Translations under genes and position numbers: made by a program
NCBI GenBank assembly: GCA_964561135.1
Contig: CAZLOB010000070.1
Location: 6,241-70,240 of the forward strand
Direction of reading: 5' to 3'
DNA from: JANXDG01 sp964561135
GTDB taxonomy: Bacteria; Elusimicrobiota; Endomicrobiia; DTEH01
DNA: 64,000 nucleotides
Notes under the pieces: generated by a model
The model's database searches: none
What the model saw: only the letters and a program-made list of their open reading frames with translations
What the model was told of the DNA's origin: nothing
Shown: one piece after another, positions 45,240-53,436 of the stretch
How the letters are laid out: each line of letters opens with the position of its first letter
Position numbering within the stretch: the stretch's first letter is position 1

Positions 45240-46655
45240 ATGCAAAATTTATACAGAAAAATTTTTTTTACAACAACAAAATATGTTTTTTTAAGAAACT
45301 TTTTTATGTGTATTACTGGGCTTCTCAACATTTTTATTGTCCGTTTACTTGGTCCTTCTGAGTATGGAAAATATTCGTTAGTATGGCAACTTATTGCTAC
45401 AATAGGACCAATTCTTTCTTTAGGATGGCAATCAACACTTGCAAGATTTATACCTGAAAAAAATGATGTAGAAAAAAAAGTTTTGTTCACACAGAGTTTT
45501 TTAAGTGTTTTAGTAGTGTCTTTTATATTTTTTCTTTTTGGATTTTTTATTATTCAATTTTTTCCAAAAATTATACCTATAGAAATTAAAAATTTAAAAT
45601 TTATTTTTTTAACATTTATAATCTTGGTAGCATTTTTTAATGTTTTTGAAGGTTTTTGGCGTGGATTAGGAAAGTTTAACGATTGGACAATTATTGATGG
45701 TATCCGTTCAAACTTGTCTTATGTTTTAGCAGTACTTTTATTAATTTTGGGTTCTAAATATTATCAAACGATATTGTATAGTAGTTTTGTATTTGCATTA
45801 TTTTTTGCAGTTTTAATAATTTTTTGGTTAAAGAATTATTTTTATTTGGATACTAAATTTTTTCAAATAGAAAAAGAAGTTATAAAATTTGCTTTTTTTA
45901 TGTTTGTTGGTCAGATAAGTTATCTTTTTATTTCAACTATAGATTTGGTTTTACTTCGTGCTATGTTGAAAGATTCTACTGAAGTTGGCATTTATAGCGC
46001 AGGTATAAGAATACCAAAGATGATTGAAACAATGTTTATAGGTGTTTTGCCAACACCATTTCTTTATTATTTTACATCACAAGAAACCAAACATTTGAAA
46101 GGAAAAATTTTAGAGTTTGGAAGTAGATTTCTTGCTGTAATTTTTGGTTTTGTTTCAACAGTTTTATTTTCTTTCTCAAGAGAGATAATTTTAATCCTTT
46201 TTGGTCAACAATATGCTAATAGTGTCTTTGTTCTTCAAATATTTTGTTTTACCTTGTTTATTTTAGCATTTCTTATTTTGTTTTCTTCATATTTTTATTC
46301 AATTAATAAACCTCAAATTCTTTTGGTCCTAGGAATACTTCACTTTGTTTTGATTAGTTTGTTTAGTTTTTTGTTAATACCAAAATATAAATCACAAGCA
46401 CCTGCTATAAGTTATATTTTTAGCTTGTTAGTTTACACTATTGTGGTTTTGTTTATTGTTAAAGACTTTAAATTTTTTAAAAATTTTGTTTCTATCGTTT
46501 TAGTAATTTTAATTTCATATTTTTTGAGTAAAAATTTTTTAATTTATTTAATGCCAATTATTTATTTTGTTTTAATATTTTTATTCAAAATAATTAAATT
46601 TTTTGAAGTTGGAAAGTTTATAGGGTTTTTAAAAGATAGATATGAAATTACATGA
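45240..46655 (+). CDS. Wzx-type polysaccharide flippase (MVF/MATE-like)
   Basis: About 471 residues from ATG 45240, with a run of some 12-14 hydrophobic segments. The N-terminal FIVRLLGPSEYGKYSLVWQL and central YLFISTIDLVLLRAMLKDST, VGIYSAGIRIPKMIE are typical of the oligosaccharide flippase superfamily. It moves lipid-linked repeat units across the inner membrane and opens the polysaccharide locus. It overlaps the next gene by 14 bases. Confidence 0.87.
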   Translation: MQNLYRKIFFTTTKYVFLRNFFMCITGLLNIFIVRLLGPSEYGKYSLVWQLIATIGPILSLGWQSTLARFIPEKNDVEKKVLFTQSFLSVLVVSFIFFLFGFFIIQFFPKIIPIEIKNLKFIFLTFIILVAFFNVFEGFWRGLGKFNDWTIIDGIRSNLSYVLAVLLLILGSKYYQTILYSSFVFALFFAVLIIFWLKNYFYLDTKFFQIEKEVIKFAFFMFVGQISYLFISTIDLVLLRAMLKDSTEVGIYSAGIRIPKMIETMFIGVLPTPFLYYFTSQETKHLKGKILEFGSRFLAVIFGFVSTVLFSFSREIILILFGQQYANSVFVLQIFCFTLFILAFLILFSSYFYSINKPQILLVLGILHFVLISLFSFLLIPKYKSQAPAISYIFSLLVYTIVVLFIVKDFKFFKNFVSIVLVILISYFLSKNFLIYLMPIIYFVLIFLFKIIKFFEVGKFIGFLKDRYEIT

Positions 46656-47370
46656 AGTTATTTGGACAAAACAAAAAATCAAAGATTTGTGGCAAATTTA
46701 TGAGAATGTTTTTGAATTAGAACAAGATAGATTTTTGGATGAAAACTTTTACATTAATCTTTTAAACTATGTGAAAAAATTTGTTAGACAAAAAGGAAAA
46801 GTATTAGACATTGGTTGTGGTGTAGGGACATTAATTAATATGCTCTATAATAGAGGATACGATTGTTATGCAACAACTTTAAACGAAGAAAGTTTAAATA
46901 TGTTAAAACAAAAGTTTTCAAATAAAAAAATTAATTTTTATGTAGCTGACATCACTGAGTTACCTTTTAAAAATGACTTTTTTGATTACATTTTTGCAAC
47001 TGAAGTTTTGGAACATTTGTTAGACAAAGATTTAATTTTGGGATTAAAAGAAGTAAAAAGAGTTTTAAAACCGCAAGGAAAATTTATAATTACTGTTCCA
47101 TATAAAGAAAAATTGCAGAAAGTAGTGTGTCCTGATTGTGGGGCTGTTTTTGTAGCATCACAACATATGAGAGTTTTTAATGAAGAGGTAATGTTCAATA
47201 TATTACATACAGTTGGATTTGATATAAAATATTGTAAACTTGTAGCTAAAATTCCTATTTCAGGTAATTTTTTAAAGGATAGTTTTAAAAAACTTTTAGC
47301 TCTTATAGATAAAAGAATAATTTCTTTTATGTACGGAAGTGCTTTTATTACAGTGGCAATAAAAATGTAG
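46642..47370 (+). CDS. SAM-dependent class I methyltransferase
   Basis: 242 residues. GKVLDIGCGVGTLINMLYNR (SAM motif I), FDYIFATEVLEHLLDK and RVLKPQGKFIITVPY. A Cys pair CPDCGAVF sits mid-protein, as in some methyltransferases of sugar loci. Substrate probably a sugar or lipid-linked glycan, by context. Confidence 0.82.
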   Translation: MKLHEVIWTKQKIKDLWQIYENVFELEQDRFLDENFYINLLNYVKKFVRQKGKVLDIGCGVGTLINMLYNRGYDCYATTLNEESLNMLKQKFSNKKINFYVADITELPFKNDFFDYIFATEVLEHLLDKDLILGLKEVKRVLKPQGKFIITVPYKEKLQKVVCPDCGAVFVASQHMRVFNEEVMFNILHTVGFDIKYCKLVAKIPISGNFLKDSFKKLLALIDKRIISFMYGSAFITVAIKM

Positions 47371-47394
47371 ACTTTGGTTGAAATTATAAAGAAA

Positions 47395-48333
47395 ATGAAC
47401 ATTCTTTTAGTTTATCTTAGACGTAAATGGTCTGTTGTTGAATATTTTGAGAAAGCATTAAGGAAGATCGCTGATGTTGAAGTTTTTGATTTTGCTAACA
47501 CGCCGTATTGGGGTGATTTTAGGTTTAAACTGCCATTTTATATACCTAAAGGAATACCAGTATCTGTAAAAAATGTTTTGAAAAAATTCAATAAGAAATT
47601 TGATTTAATAATAGAGGTGACCTCAGCAGGACAATATCATCTGGTTGGATATAAGAAAGTAGATATTCCTAAGATTTTATGGGCTACTGATGTTTATCGA
47701 TTTGATCAAAGAAAGTTCATGTTATGGATGAAAGATGATTTTGACTACATTTTTTCTTCACAAAAAAATTTTTTAGAAATATTTAAGCCAAAAAAGGTCT
47801 TTTGGTTACCATATGCAGCTGATCCTGAAATTTATAAAAAGTTTAATTTACCAAAAGTTTATGACATTGTTTTTGTGGGGAATATTAATCCATCAGTATA
47901 TTCTGAGAGAGTAAGATTATTAAAACTAATTGGTGAAAGGTTTAACTTAAAAGTTTTTACTAATATTTATGGTGAAGATGTGGCAAAAATTTATTCTCAA
48001 GCAAAAATTGTTTTTAATAAATCTTTAGCTGGTAAGTTAAACATGCGTGTATTTGAAGCTCTTGCAACAGGAAGTTTTCTTTTAACTGATAGATTAAAAC
48101 CTGAGGTAGGACTTGAAGAACTTTTTGAAGATAAAAAACACCTTGTATTATATGAAAACGAAAAAGACTTGTTAGAAAAAATTGATTACTATTTAAGACA
48201 TGTATCAGAACGCGAAGAGATTGCTTTTAATGGTTACAACGAAGTTTTACAAAAACATACATATGACTTGCGTGCTAAACAAATGTTAAAAATGGTTTAT
48301 AATAGTTATGAAATACCATCGCCAAAATTATGA
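47395..48333 (+). CDS. CgeB-like glycosyltransferase
   Basis: About 312 residues from ATG 47395. WLPYAADPEIYKKF, DIVFVGNINPSVYSERVRLL, FNKSLAGKLNMRVFEALATG and SFLLTDRLKP, then a GYNEVLQKHTYDLRA end: the Glyco_trans_1_2/CgeB pattern. Donor and acceptor unknown. It overlaps the following gene by 26 bases. Confidence 0.8.
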   Translation: MNILLVYLRRKWSVVEYFEKALRKIADVEVFDFANTPYWGDFRFKLPFYIPKGIPVSVKNVLKKFNKKFDLIIEVTSAGQYHLVGYKKVDIPKILWATDVYRFDQRKFMLWMKDDFDYIFSSQKNFLEIFKPKKVFWLPYAADPEIYKKFNLPKVYDIVFVGNINPSVYSERVRLLKLIGERFNLKVFTNIYGEDVAKIYSQAKIVFNKSLAGKLNMRVFEALATGSFLLTDRLKPEVGLEELFEDKKHLVLYENEKDLLEKIDYYLRHVSEREEIAFNGYNEVLQKHTYDLRAKQMLKMVYNSYEIPSPKL

Positions 48334-49018
48334 TATAGACAAAATTTGTCCGCTTTGGGCAGATTATCAAGTAGTACAATTGATTACACCTGGTTCAACA
48401 ATTTTAGAAATAGGTTGTGCAACAGGATATATTGGAAAGTTTTTAAAGGAAAAAAGGAATTGTAAAATGTATGCTGTAGAAATTGATAAAGAAGCAGCAG
48501 AACTTGCAAGACCATATTATGAAGAAATTATTGTTGGTGATGTTGAAGACGAAGAAATTTTAAAACAACTGCCAACAAAATTTTTTGATTACATATTATG
48601 TATGAACGTTTTAGAACATCTAAAATGGCCACAAAAGGTTTTGGTAAATTTAAAAAAATTTCTTAAAGATGATGGTTGTTTGATCGCTTGTATTCCTAAT
48701 GTTGCTCATTGGTCAATACGACTTAAACTTTTATTTGGCAACTTTGATTATGAAAAAGGACTGTTTGGGAGTGATCATGGTATAGCTTTATTAGATAAGA
48801 CGCATTTGCGATTTTTCACTTTAAAGACGATGAAGAAAATGTTTTTAGAAACTGGTTTCAAAATTGAATTTATTTCTTTTGATCCTGATAAAGGTATTCC
48901 TAAACTTCATGGTTTTTTTTTACGAATACCTACTGGGTGGAAAATTCTGAAATTTTTTTACTCTTTATGGCCAACATTATTTGCAGGACAGTTTGTTTTT
49001 AAATTGAAACTTAAATAA
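48308..49018 (+). CDS. SAM-dependent class I methyltransferase
   Basis: 236 residues. STILEIGCATGYIGKFLKEK, FDYILCMNVLEHLKWPQKVL, ACIPNVAHWSIRLKLLFGNF and DKTHLRFFTLKTM, the Methyltransf_23-like group common in glycan clusters. Confidence 0.85.
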   Translation: MKYHRQNYDIDKICPLWADYQVVQLITPGSTILEIGCATGYIGKFLKEKRNCKMYAVEIDKEAAELARPYYEEIIVGDVEDEEILKQLPTKFFDYILCMNVLEHLKWPQKVLVNLKKFLKDDGCLIACIPNVAHWSIRLKLLFGNFDYEKGLFGSDHGIALLDKTHLRFFTLKTMKKMFLETGFKIEFISFDPDKGIPKLHGFFLRIPTGWKILKFFYSLWPTLFAGQFVFKLKLK

Positions 49019-49033
49019 AGAAAATTTTAAGAA

Positions 49034-50164
49034 ATGAAAATAGATATAGTTATTCCATTTTTTTATCCAATAATAGGTGGAGCAGAAATGTATGCTTTTG
49101 AATTATCTAAAAGACTGGTTAAAAGAGGATATCATATTAAAGCTCATACCTCTATTTTTAGTTTGTCAAATGATAAATTTACCGAGTACGATGAAGTTGA
49201 AGGGATAAAGATATTTAGGTATAGACCATTTTTTAGAAAGTATTATTATTTTTGGTTTTGGATGCCAAAAATAATAGATACTGACATACTTCATGTTATG
49301 GGATACGGACATATGTGTTTTAGTTTGACAATTTATAAATACCATAAAAAATTCCCAATCATTAACACTCCAATAGGTGTTTCAGCTCTTATTGAAGGTC
49401 CTAAATCGAAATGGTTAAGAAGACAATACGATAAATTTATAGGAGTAAAACAACTTAAAATATGCAAAAAAATAATAGTTTTGGCAGACGAAGAAAAAGA
49501 ATGGTGTATAAAAAGAGGAATAAGTGAAGAAAAAATAAAAAAAATTCCCGTGGGAATACCTGAGGAAAGTTTTATTGCTTATAATTCAGAGAAAATAAGA
49601 AAAAAATATAATCTCAAAAAATATATTTTATACTTAGGTAGGATACATATACAAAAGGGAATTGCTGATCTTTTGAAAGCGTATGAATTGGTTGCTAGAA
49701 AGTTTAATGATGTTGAGTTAGTTATTGTTGGTCCTGACGGAGGTTATTTAAACGATGCTAAAAAGTTAGTAAACGATTTTAATTTAGGAAATAGAGTAAA
49801 GTTTATTGGTTTTGTTCCAAATGAAGAGAAATATGAAATTGTTGCAGGATGTGAGTTTATGGTTTTACCAAGCAAATATGAATTACAAGGGATAGTGTTG
49901 TTAGAAGCAATGACACAAGGTAAACCTGTAATTGCTACAAACGTGGGTGGAATACCCGATTTTGTTAAAGACGGGATAAATGGGTTTTTAATAAACTATG
50001 GTGATATAGAAGCTTTAGCTGATCGTATGTTAGTTTTGCTTACAAATGAAGAATTAAGAAAGAGGATGGGAGAAAATGCAAAAATTACTGCTAAAGGGTA
50101 TCATTGGGATAAAATTATAGATGAATATGAAAAATTATATAAAGAAGTGTTAATGAATAAATGA
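49034..50164 (+). CDS. Glycosyltransferase family 4
   Basis: 376 residues. IVIPFFYPIIGGAEMYAFEL at the N terminus, LYLGRIHIQKGIADLLKAYE, VKFIGFVPNEEKYEI, E(x)7E region PSKYELQGIVLLEAMTQGKP, ATNVGGIPDFV. Retaining GT-B enzyme. It overlaps the next glycosyltransferase by 4 bases. Confidence 0.9.
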   Translation: MKIDIVIPFFYPIIGGAEMYAFELSKRLVKRGYHIKAHTSIFSLSNDKFTEYDEVEGIKIFRYRPFFRKYYYFWFWMPKIIDTDILHVMGYGHMCFSLTIYKYHKKFPIINTPIGVSALIEGPKSKWLRRQYDKFIGVKQLKICKKIIVLADEEKEWCIKRGISEEKIKKIPVGIPEESFIAYNSEKIRKKYNLKKYILYLGRIHIQKGIADLLKAYELVARKFNDVELVIVGPDGGYLNDAKKLVNDFNLGNRVKFIGFVPNEEKYEIVAGCEFMVLPSKYELQGIVLLEAMTQGKPVIATNVGGIPDFVKDGINGFLINYGDIEALADRMLVLLTNEELRKRMGENAKITAKGYHWDKIIDEYEKLYKEVLMNK

Positions 50165-51354
50165 AAATAGCGTTTAATGCAATACGTGTTTCAAATAAAG
50201 CAGGCTCAGGGTTTGATACTTTTATTATAAACTTTGTTAACGAATTCGCAAAATATGTATATTCGAATAAGTTAGATATTGATTTTGATGTTTATACTTT
50301 ATATCCAAAACATTTTCCTGAAGTAAAAAAAGAAAATATAAAACAAGTAAAAATACCATTTATAAAACAAGATAAAAAAGTATATAAACCAAATCAAACA
50401 AAACATAAAAATCTTTCTCACCTTTTCACTTTCTCACTTTCTCACTTTCTTCCTCGTTTACTCAAACACTTCCTTGCTGACTATTTCCGTATGTTTTGGA
50501 CACAGTTTGTTTTTCCATTTTATGCGAGAAAATACGATTTAACAGTTGCATTGACAGAATATGATGCTTGTTTGTTTTTAAACAAACAAATTGTTATTAT
50601 ACATAATACAGTACCGTTTTTGTTTCCAATGTTTCCTGCTAAATATAAGTTTTATACTTATAAACTGTTACCAAAAATTCTGAAAAGATGTCAAAAAATA
50701 ATTGCTGTTTCTAATACCTTAAAAGATGAATTAATTAAAATGTTTTCACTTGAAGCACAAAAAATTTTTGTTGTTTATGAAGGTGTTGACACAAGAATTT
50801 TTCATCCTGCAGAAGAAGATGAAATTTTATCGATTAAAAAACAGTATGGAATTAAAACTGATTTCATTTTGATTGTAGGGCACAGTCATCCAGTAAAAAA
50901 TTTTACTGGTGTTATTGAAGCGTTAAAAATAGTATTAAAGAAACATAAAGTAAAATTAGTTGTTGCAGGGTTATTTGAAAAGAAATTCACAATAAACGAT
51001 AACATAATTTACATTGGTCATGTACAAAATTCACAGCTTTATATTCTTTACTCAGCAGCAAAATGTTTTGTCTTTGCTACTTTACATGAAGGATTTGGTT
51101 TACCACCGCTTGAAGCGATGGCTTGTGGTTGTTCTGTAGTTGTTTCGGATAAAGGTTCGTTACCTGAAGTGTGTGGTGATGCTGCTATATATGTTGACCC
51201 GTATGATCCACAAAGTATTGCTGATGGTATAATTAAAGTTTTATCTGATGAAAATTTGCGACAAAAATTAATACAAAAAGGGTTTGAACAGGTTAAAAAA
51301 TTTTCTTGGGAACAATCAGTTGAGAAATTTTTAAAAGTGTTGACTTCTTCTTAG
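50161..51354 (+). CDS. Glycosyltransferase family 4 with inserted low-complexity segment
   Basis: 397 residues. AVSNTLKDELIKMFS, VYEGVDTRIFHP, LIVGHSHPVKNFTGVIEALK, FATLHEGFGLPPLEAMACG. Between the usual N-terminal Rossmann strands, residues ~85-97 (SHLFTFSLSHFL) come from a CTTTCTCA repeat (50413-50451). The family does not need this stretch, so it looks like an in-frame repeat insertion. Confidence 0.88.
   Translation: MKIAFNAIRVSNKAGSGFDTFIINFVNEFAKYVYSNKLDIDFDVYTLYPKHFPEVKKENIKQVKIPFIKQDKKVYKPNQTKHKNLSHLFTFSLSHFLPRLLKHFLADYFRMFWTQFVFPFYARKYDLTVALTEYDACLFLNKQIVIIHNTVPFLFPMFPAKYKFYTYKLLPKILKRCQKIIAVSNTLKDELIKMFSLEAQKIFVVYEGVDTRIFHPAEEDEILSIKKQYGIKTDFILIVGHSHPVKNFTGVIEALKIVLKKHKVKLVVAGLFEKKFTINDNIIYIGHVQNSQLYILYSAAKCFVFATLHEGFGLPPLEAMACGCSVVVSDKGSLPEVCGDAAIYVDPYDPQSIADGIIKVLSDENLRQKLIQKGFEQVKKFSWEQSVEKFLKVLTSS
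50413..50451. repeat. CTTTCTCA-type simple repeat inside a glycosyltransferase gene
   Basis: Degenerate units of CTTTCTCA/CTTTTCACTTTCTCACTTTC. The reverse complement (GTGAGAAAGTG-like) resembles the GTGAAAAAGTAAGAAAG run before the helicase at 18870. It is translated in frame without a stop. Confidence 0.7.
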
Positions 51355-51385
51355 TATTTATTGTATTTTTAAATTACGAAGTTTA

Positions 51386-51700
51386 AAACAAGAAGCAAAA
51401 GTCTACGTCACTTACATTAGAAGAAAGGGTTTCATATTTAGAAGGATGTGTTGTATGAATAGAAGATGCGGTTAAAAGAATTGAGTATAGTATATAGTCT
51501 TTCTCAACATATTGATCGTTTAGAAGAAACAATGGAAAGATGATTTGAACTTTTAGAAGCAAGAATAGTAGGTGTTGAAGGACGTTTTGAAGCGATTGAT
51601 AGAGGTCTTGAGATGATTGATAAAAAGTTTAATTGGGTAATAGGTATTATGTTTTCTCTTGGCTTACATTATTTATAGCTATTTTGCTAAGAGTAAAATA
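51386..51700 (+). pseudogene. Degenerate coiled-coil/membrane-anchor gene, copy 1
   Basis: In broken frames one reads LTLEERVSYLEGCVV, then a TGA, IEDAVKRIEYS, a TAG and a frame change, LSQHIDRLEETMER, a TGA, FELLEARIVGVEGRFEAIDR, LEMIDKKFNWVIGIMFS and a frameshifted end. It matches copy 2 at 51738-52025 piece by piece. The ancestral protein was a ~100-residue coiled coil with one C-terminal membrane segment. At least three stops and frameshifts kill this copy. Confidence 0.75.
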
Positions 51701-51737
51701 AAGCGGTATAAAATTTTATCTCTTAAAGAAAAAAAGT

Positions 51738-52025
51738 ATGCCCCAGATATTAGAAGAAAGAGTTTTGTATTTATAGGGTAAAGTTGAGGGTGGGGAGGGG
51801 CCTATTAAGAAGATTAGTACAGATATTTTGATACTTTCAGAATGTATTGACCATCTTGAAGTAACAATTGATAACAGGTTTGATGTGTTAGAAGAAGGAA
51901 TTGATAGAAGGTTTGAATCAATAGATAGGCGATTCGAATTAATTGATAAGAAATTCAACTGGGTTATTGGACTTATATTTTCTTCCTGGATAACACTTTT
52001 TTTAGCTATTGTGTTGAAGCGATAA
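51738..52025 (+). pseudogene. Coiled-coil/membrane-anchor gene, copy 2, with one in-frame TAG
   Basis: Read from ATG 51738: MPQILEERVLYL, TAG at 51774 where copy 1 has Glu, then GKVEGG ... IKKISTDIL, LSECIDHLEVTIDNRFDVLE, EGIDRRFESIDRRFELIDKK and a final membrane helix FNWVIGLIFSSWITLFLAIV. The rest is in a single frame, so this copy is nearly intact, and a 65-residue product from TTG 51828 remains possible. Small proteins of this layout are common, and the function is unknown. Together the two copies fill the 713-base space between the glycosyltransferase and recA. Confidence 0.65.
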
Positions 52026-52067
52026 TTAGCAAAGTTGAAAAATTACAAAGAGGAGGGCAAAAATTTT

Positions 52068-53099
52068 ATGTCAAGAGAAGAAAAATTAAAGGCACTTAAT
52101 CTTGCAATTTCACAAATTGAGAAAGAATTTGGTAAAGAAGCTATAATAAAATTAGGTGAGAAAAAAACTCTTGCTGTTGAAGTTATACCAACAGGTGTGC
52201 TAACTTTAGATTTAGCGATAGGTGTCGGAGGTGTACCAAGAGGAAGAGTAATAGAAATCTTTGGTCCAGAGGCATCTGGTAAAACAACATTGGCATTAAC
52301 AATAGCAGCTGAGGCTCAAAAACAAGGTGGTATTGCTGCAATGATTGATGCTGAACATGCTTTTGATCCAAGGTTCGCAAAAATTCTTGGGGTAGATGTT
52401 GAAAATCTTTATGTTTCACAACCAGATTATGGCGAGCAAGCACTTGAAATTGCTGAAACGCTTGTCCGAAGTAACAGTGTTGATGTAGTGATTGTAGATT
52501 CGGTAGCAGCCTTAGTGCCAAAAGCTGAACTTGAGGGAGAAATGGGTGAAACACAAATTGGGCTACAAGCACGTCTTATGTCGCAAGCGTTAAGAAAACT
52601 TGCCGCTGCTGTAAATAAATCAAAGTCAATCATAATTTTTATAAATCAAATAAGACAAAAAATAGGTGTTGTATACGGTTCACCTGAAACAACAACAGGT
52701 GGCCTAGCATTAAAATTTTATGCTTCGTTACGACTTGAAGTGAGAAGAGGCGATTCTATAAAATCTGGTGATGAGACAATAGGTTATTGGGTAAAAGTGA
52801 AGGTTGCAAAAAATAAAGTTGCGCCACCGTTTAAAGAAACAACTTATGAATTTTATTTCCAGAAAGGTATTGATAGAATAGGTGCTGTATTAGACGCTGC
52901 TGTTGAAGAAGGATTAATAGAGAAAGCTGGTTCTTGGTATACATATAAAAACGAAAAATTAGGGCAGGGAAGAGAACAAGTTAAAAATTTTCTTATAAAC
53001 AATCCTGAAGTTGTAAAAGAAATTGAGACAACAATAAGAAAAAAATATTTTGCTCAAGAGGAACAAAAGGGACAGGAAGAAAAACAATCAAAAAAATAA
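52068..53099 (+). CDS. recA: Recombinase RecA
   Basis: 343 residues from ATG 52068, RBS AGGAGGG at 52051-52057. Walker A GPEASGKTTLAL, VDSVAALVPKAELEGEMGE, LMSQALRKLA, INQIRQKIGVVYGSPETTTG, and the lysine/glutamine-rich C-terminal tail. It binds single-stranded DNA for homologous recombination and SOS. It sits alone inside the polysaccharide locus between decayed fragments. No LexA-like box is obvious upstream. Confidence 0.98.
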   Translation: MSREEKLKALNLAISQIEKEFGKEAIIKLGEKKTLAVEVIPTGVLTLDLAIGVGGVPRGRVIEIFGPEASGKTTLALTIAAEAQKQGGIAAMIDAEHAFDPRFAKILGVDVENLYVSQPDYGEQALEIAETLVRSNSVDVVIVDSVAALVPKAELEGEMGETQIGLQARLMSQALRKLAAAVNKSKSIIIFINQIRQKIGVVYGSPETTTGGLALKFYASLRLEVRRGDSIKSGDETIGYWVKVKVAKNKVAPPFKETTYEFYFQKGIDRIGAVLDAAVEEGLIEKAGSWYTYKNEKLGQGREQVKNFLINNPEVVKEIETTIRKKYFAQEEQKGQEEKQSKK

Positions 53100-53143
53100 T
53101 TTGTGCTTACCAATAAAAAAATAAATGTAGAACATCTTGTCTT

Positions 53144-53335
53144 ATGACAATACAAGATTTTTTTTCTTTCGGTATAAATTGGAGAAATTATGTTAAGAAT
53201 GTTGTAAACGAGTATGTAATAGAACAAGCAAAGAAAAGTTTGTTAAAATACCTGCCTCAAGAGAGGTTTGAGAACAAAATATTTATAGATGTAAGCTGTG
53301 GTAGCGATAGTTTTTCTTTAGCTAAAAAGTTATAA
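53144..53335 (+). pseudogene. Truncated SAM methyltransferase fragment
   Basis: 63 codons. SFGINWRNYVKNVVNEYVIE, AKKSLLKYLPQERFENKIFI then DVSCGSDSFSLAKKL. This is the N terminus of a class I methyltransferase up to SAM motif I (normally DIGCGSGxFSLAA), after which the frame stops. Nothing downstream to the next gene continues the fold clearly. It is the only recognisable content of the 337-base gap between recA and the fused glycosyltransferase. Confidence 0.7.
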
Positions 53336-53436
53336 GTTTTGATTAGGCGATAAAAGATTTACAAAAAATATATTTAACATCTTAAGAGCTAGCTGCAAAT
53401 ACTGGTTGTAACGAGTTTGTGTTCAAAAAAACAAAT

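Noticed and set aside
51386..51700. UGA recoding (UGA read as Gly or Trp) to rescue the coiled-coil gene
   Set aside because: TGA is used as a normal stop by many genes here and the copy also has TAG and frameshifts.
52183..52572. 129-codon frame opposite recA
   Set aside because: Leucine/glutamine-rich antisense of RecA with no features of a real protein.
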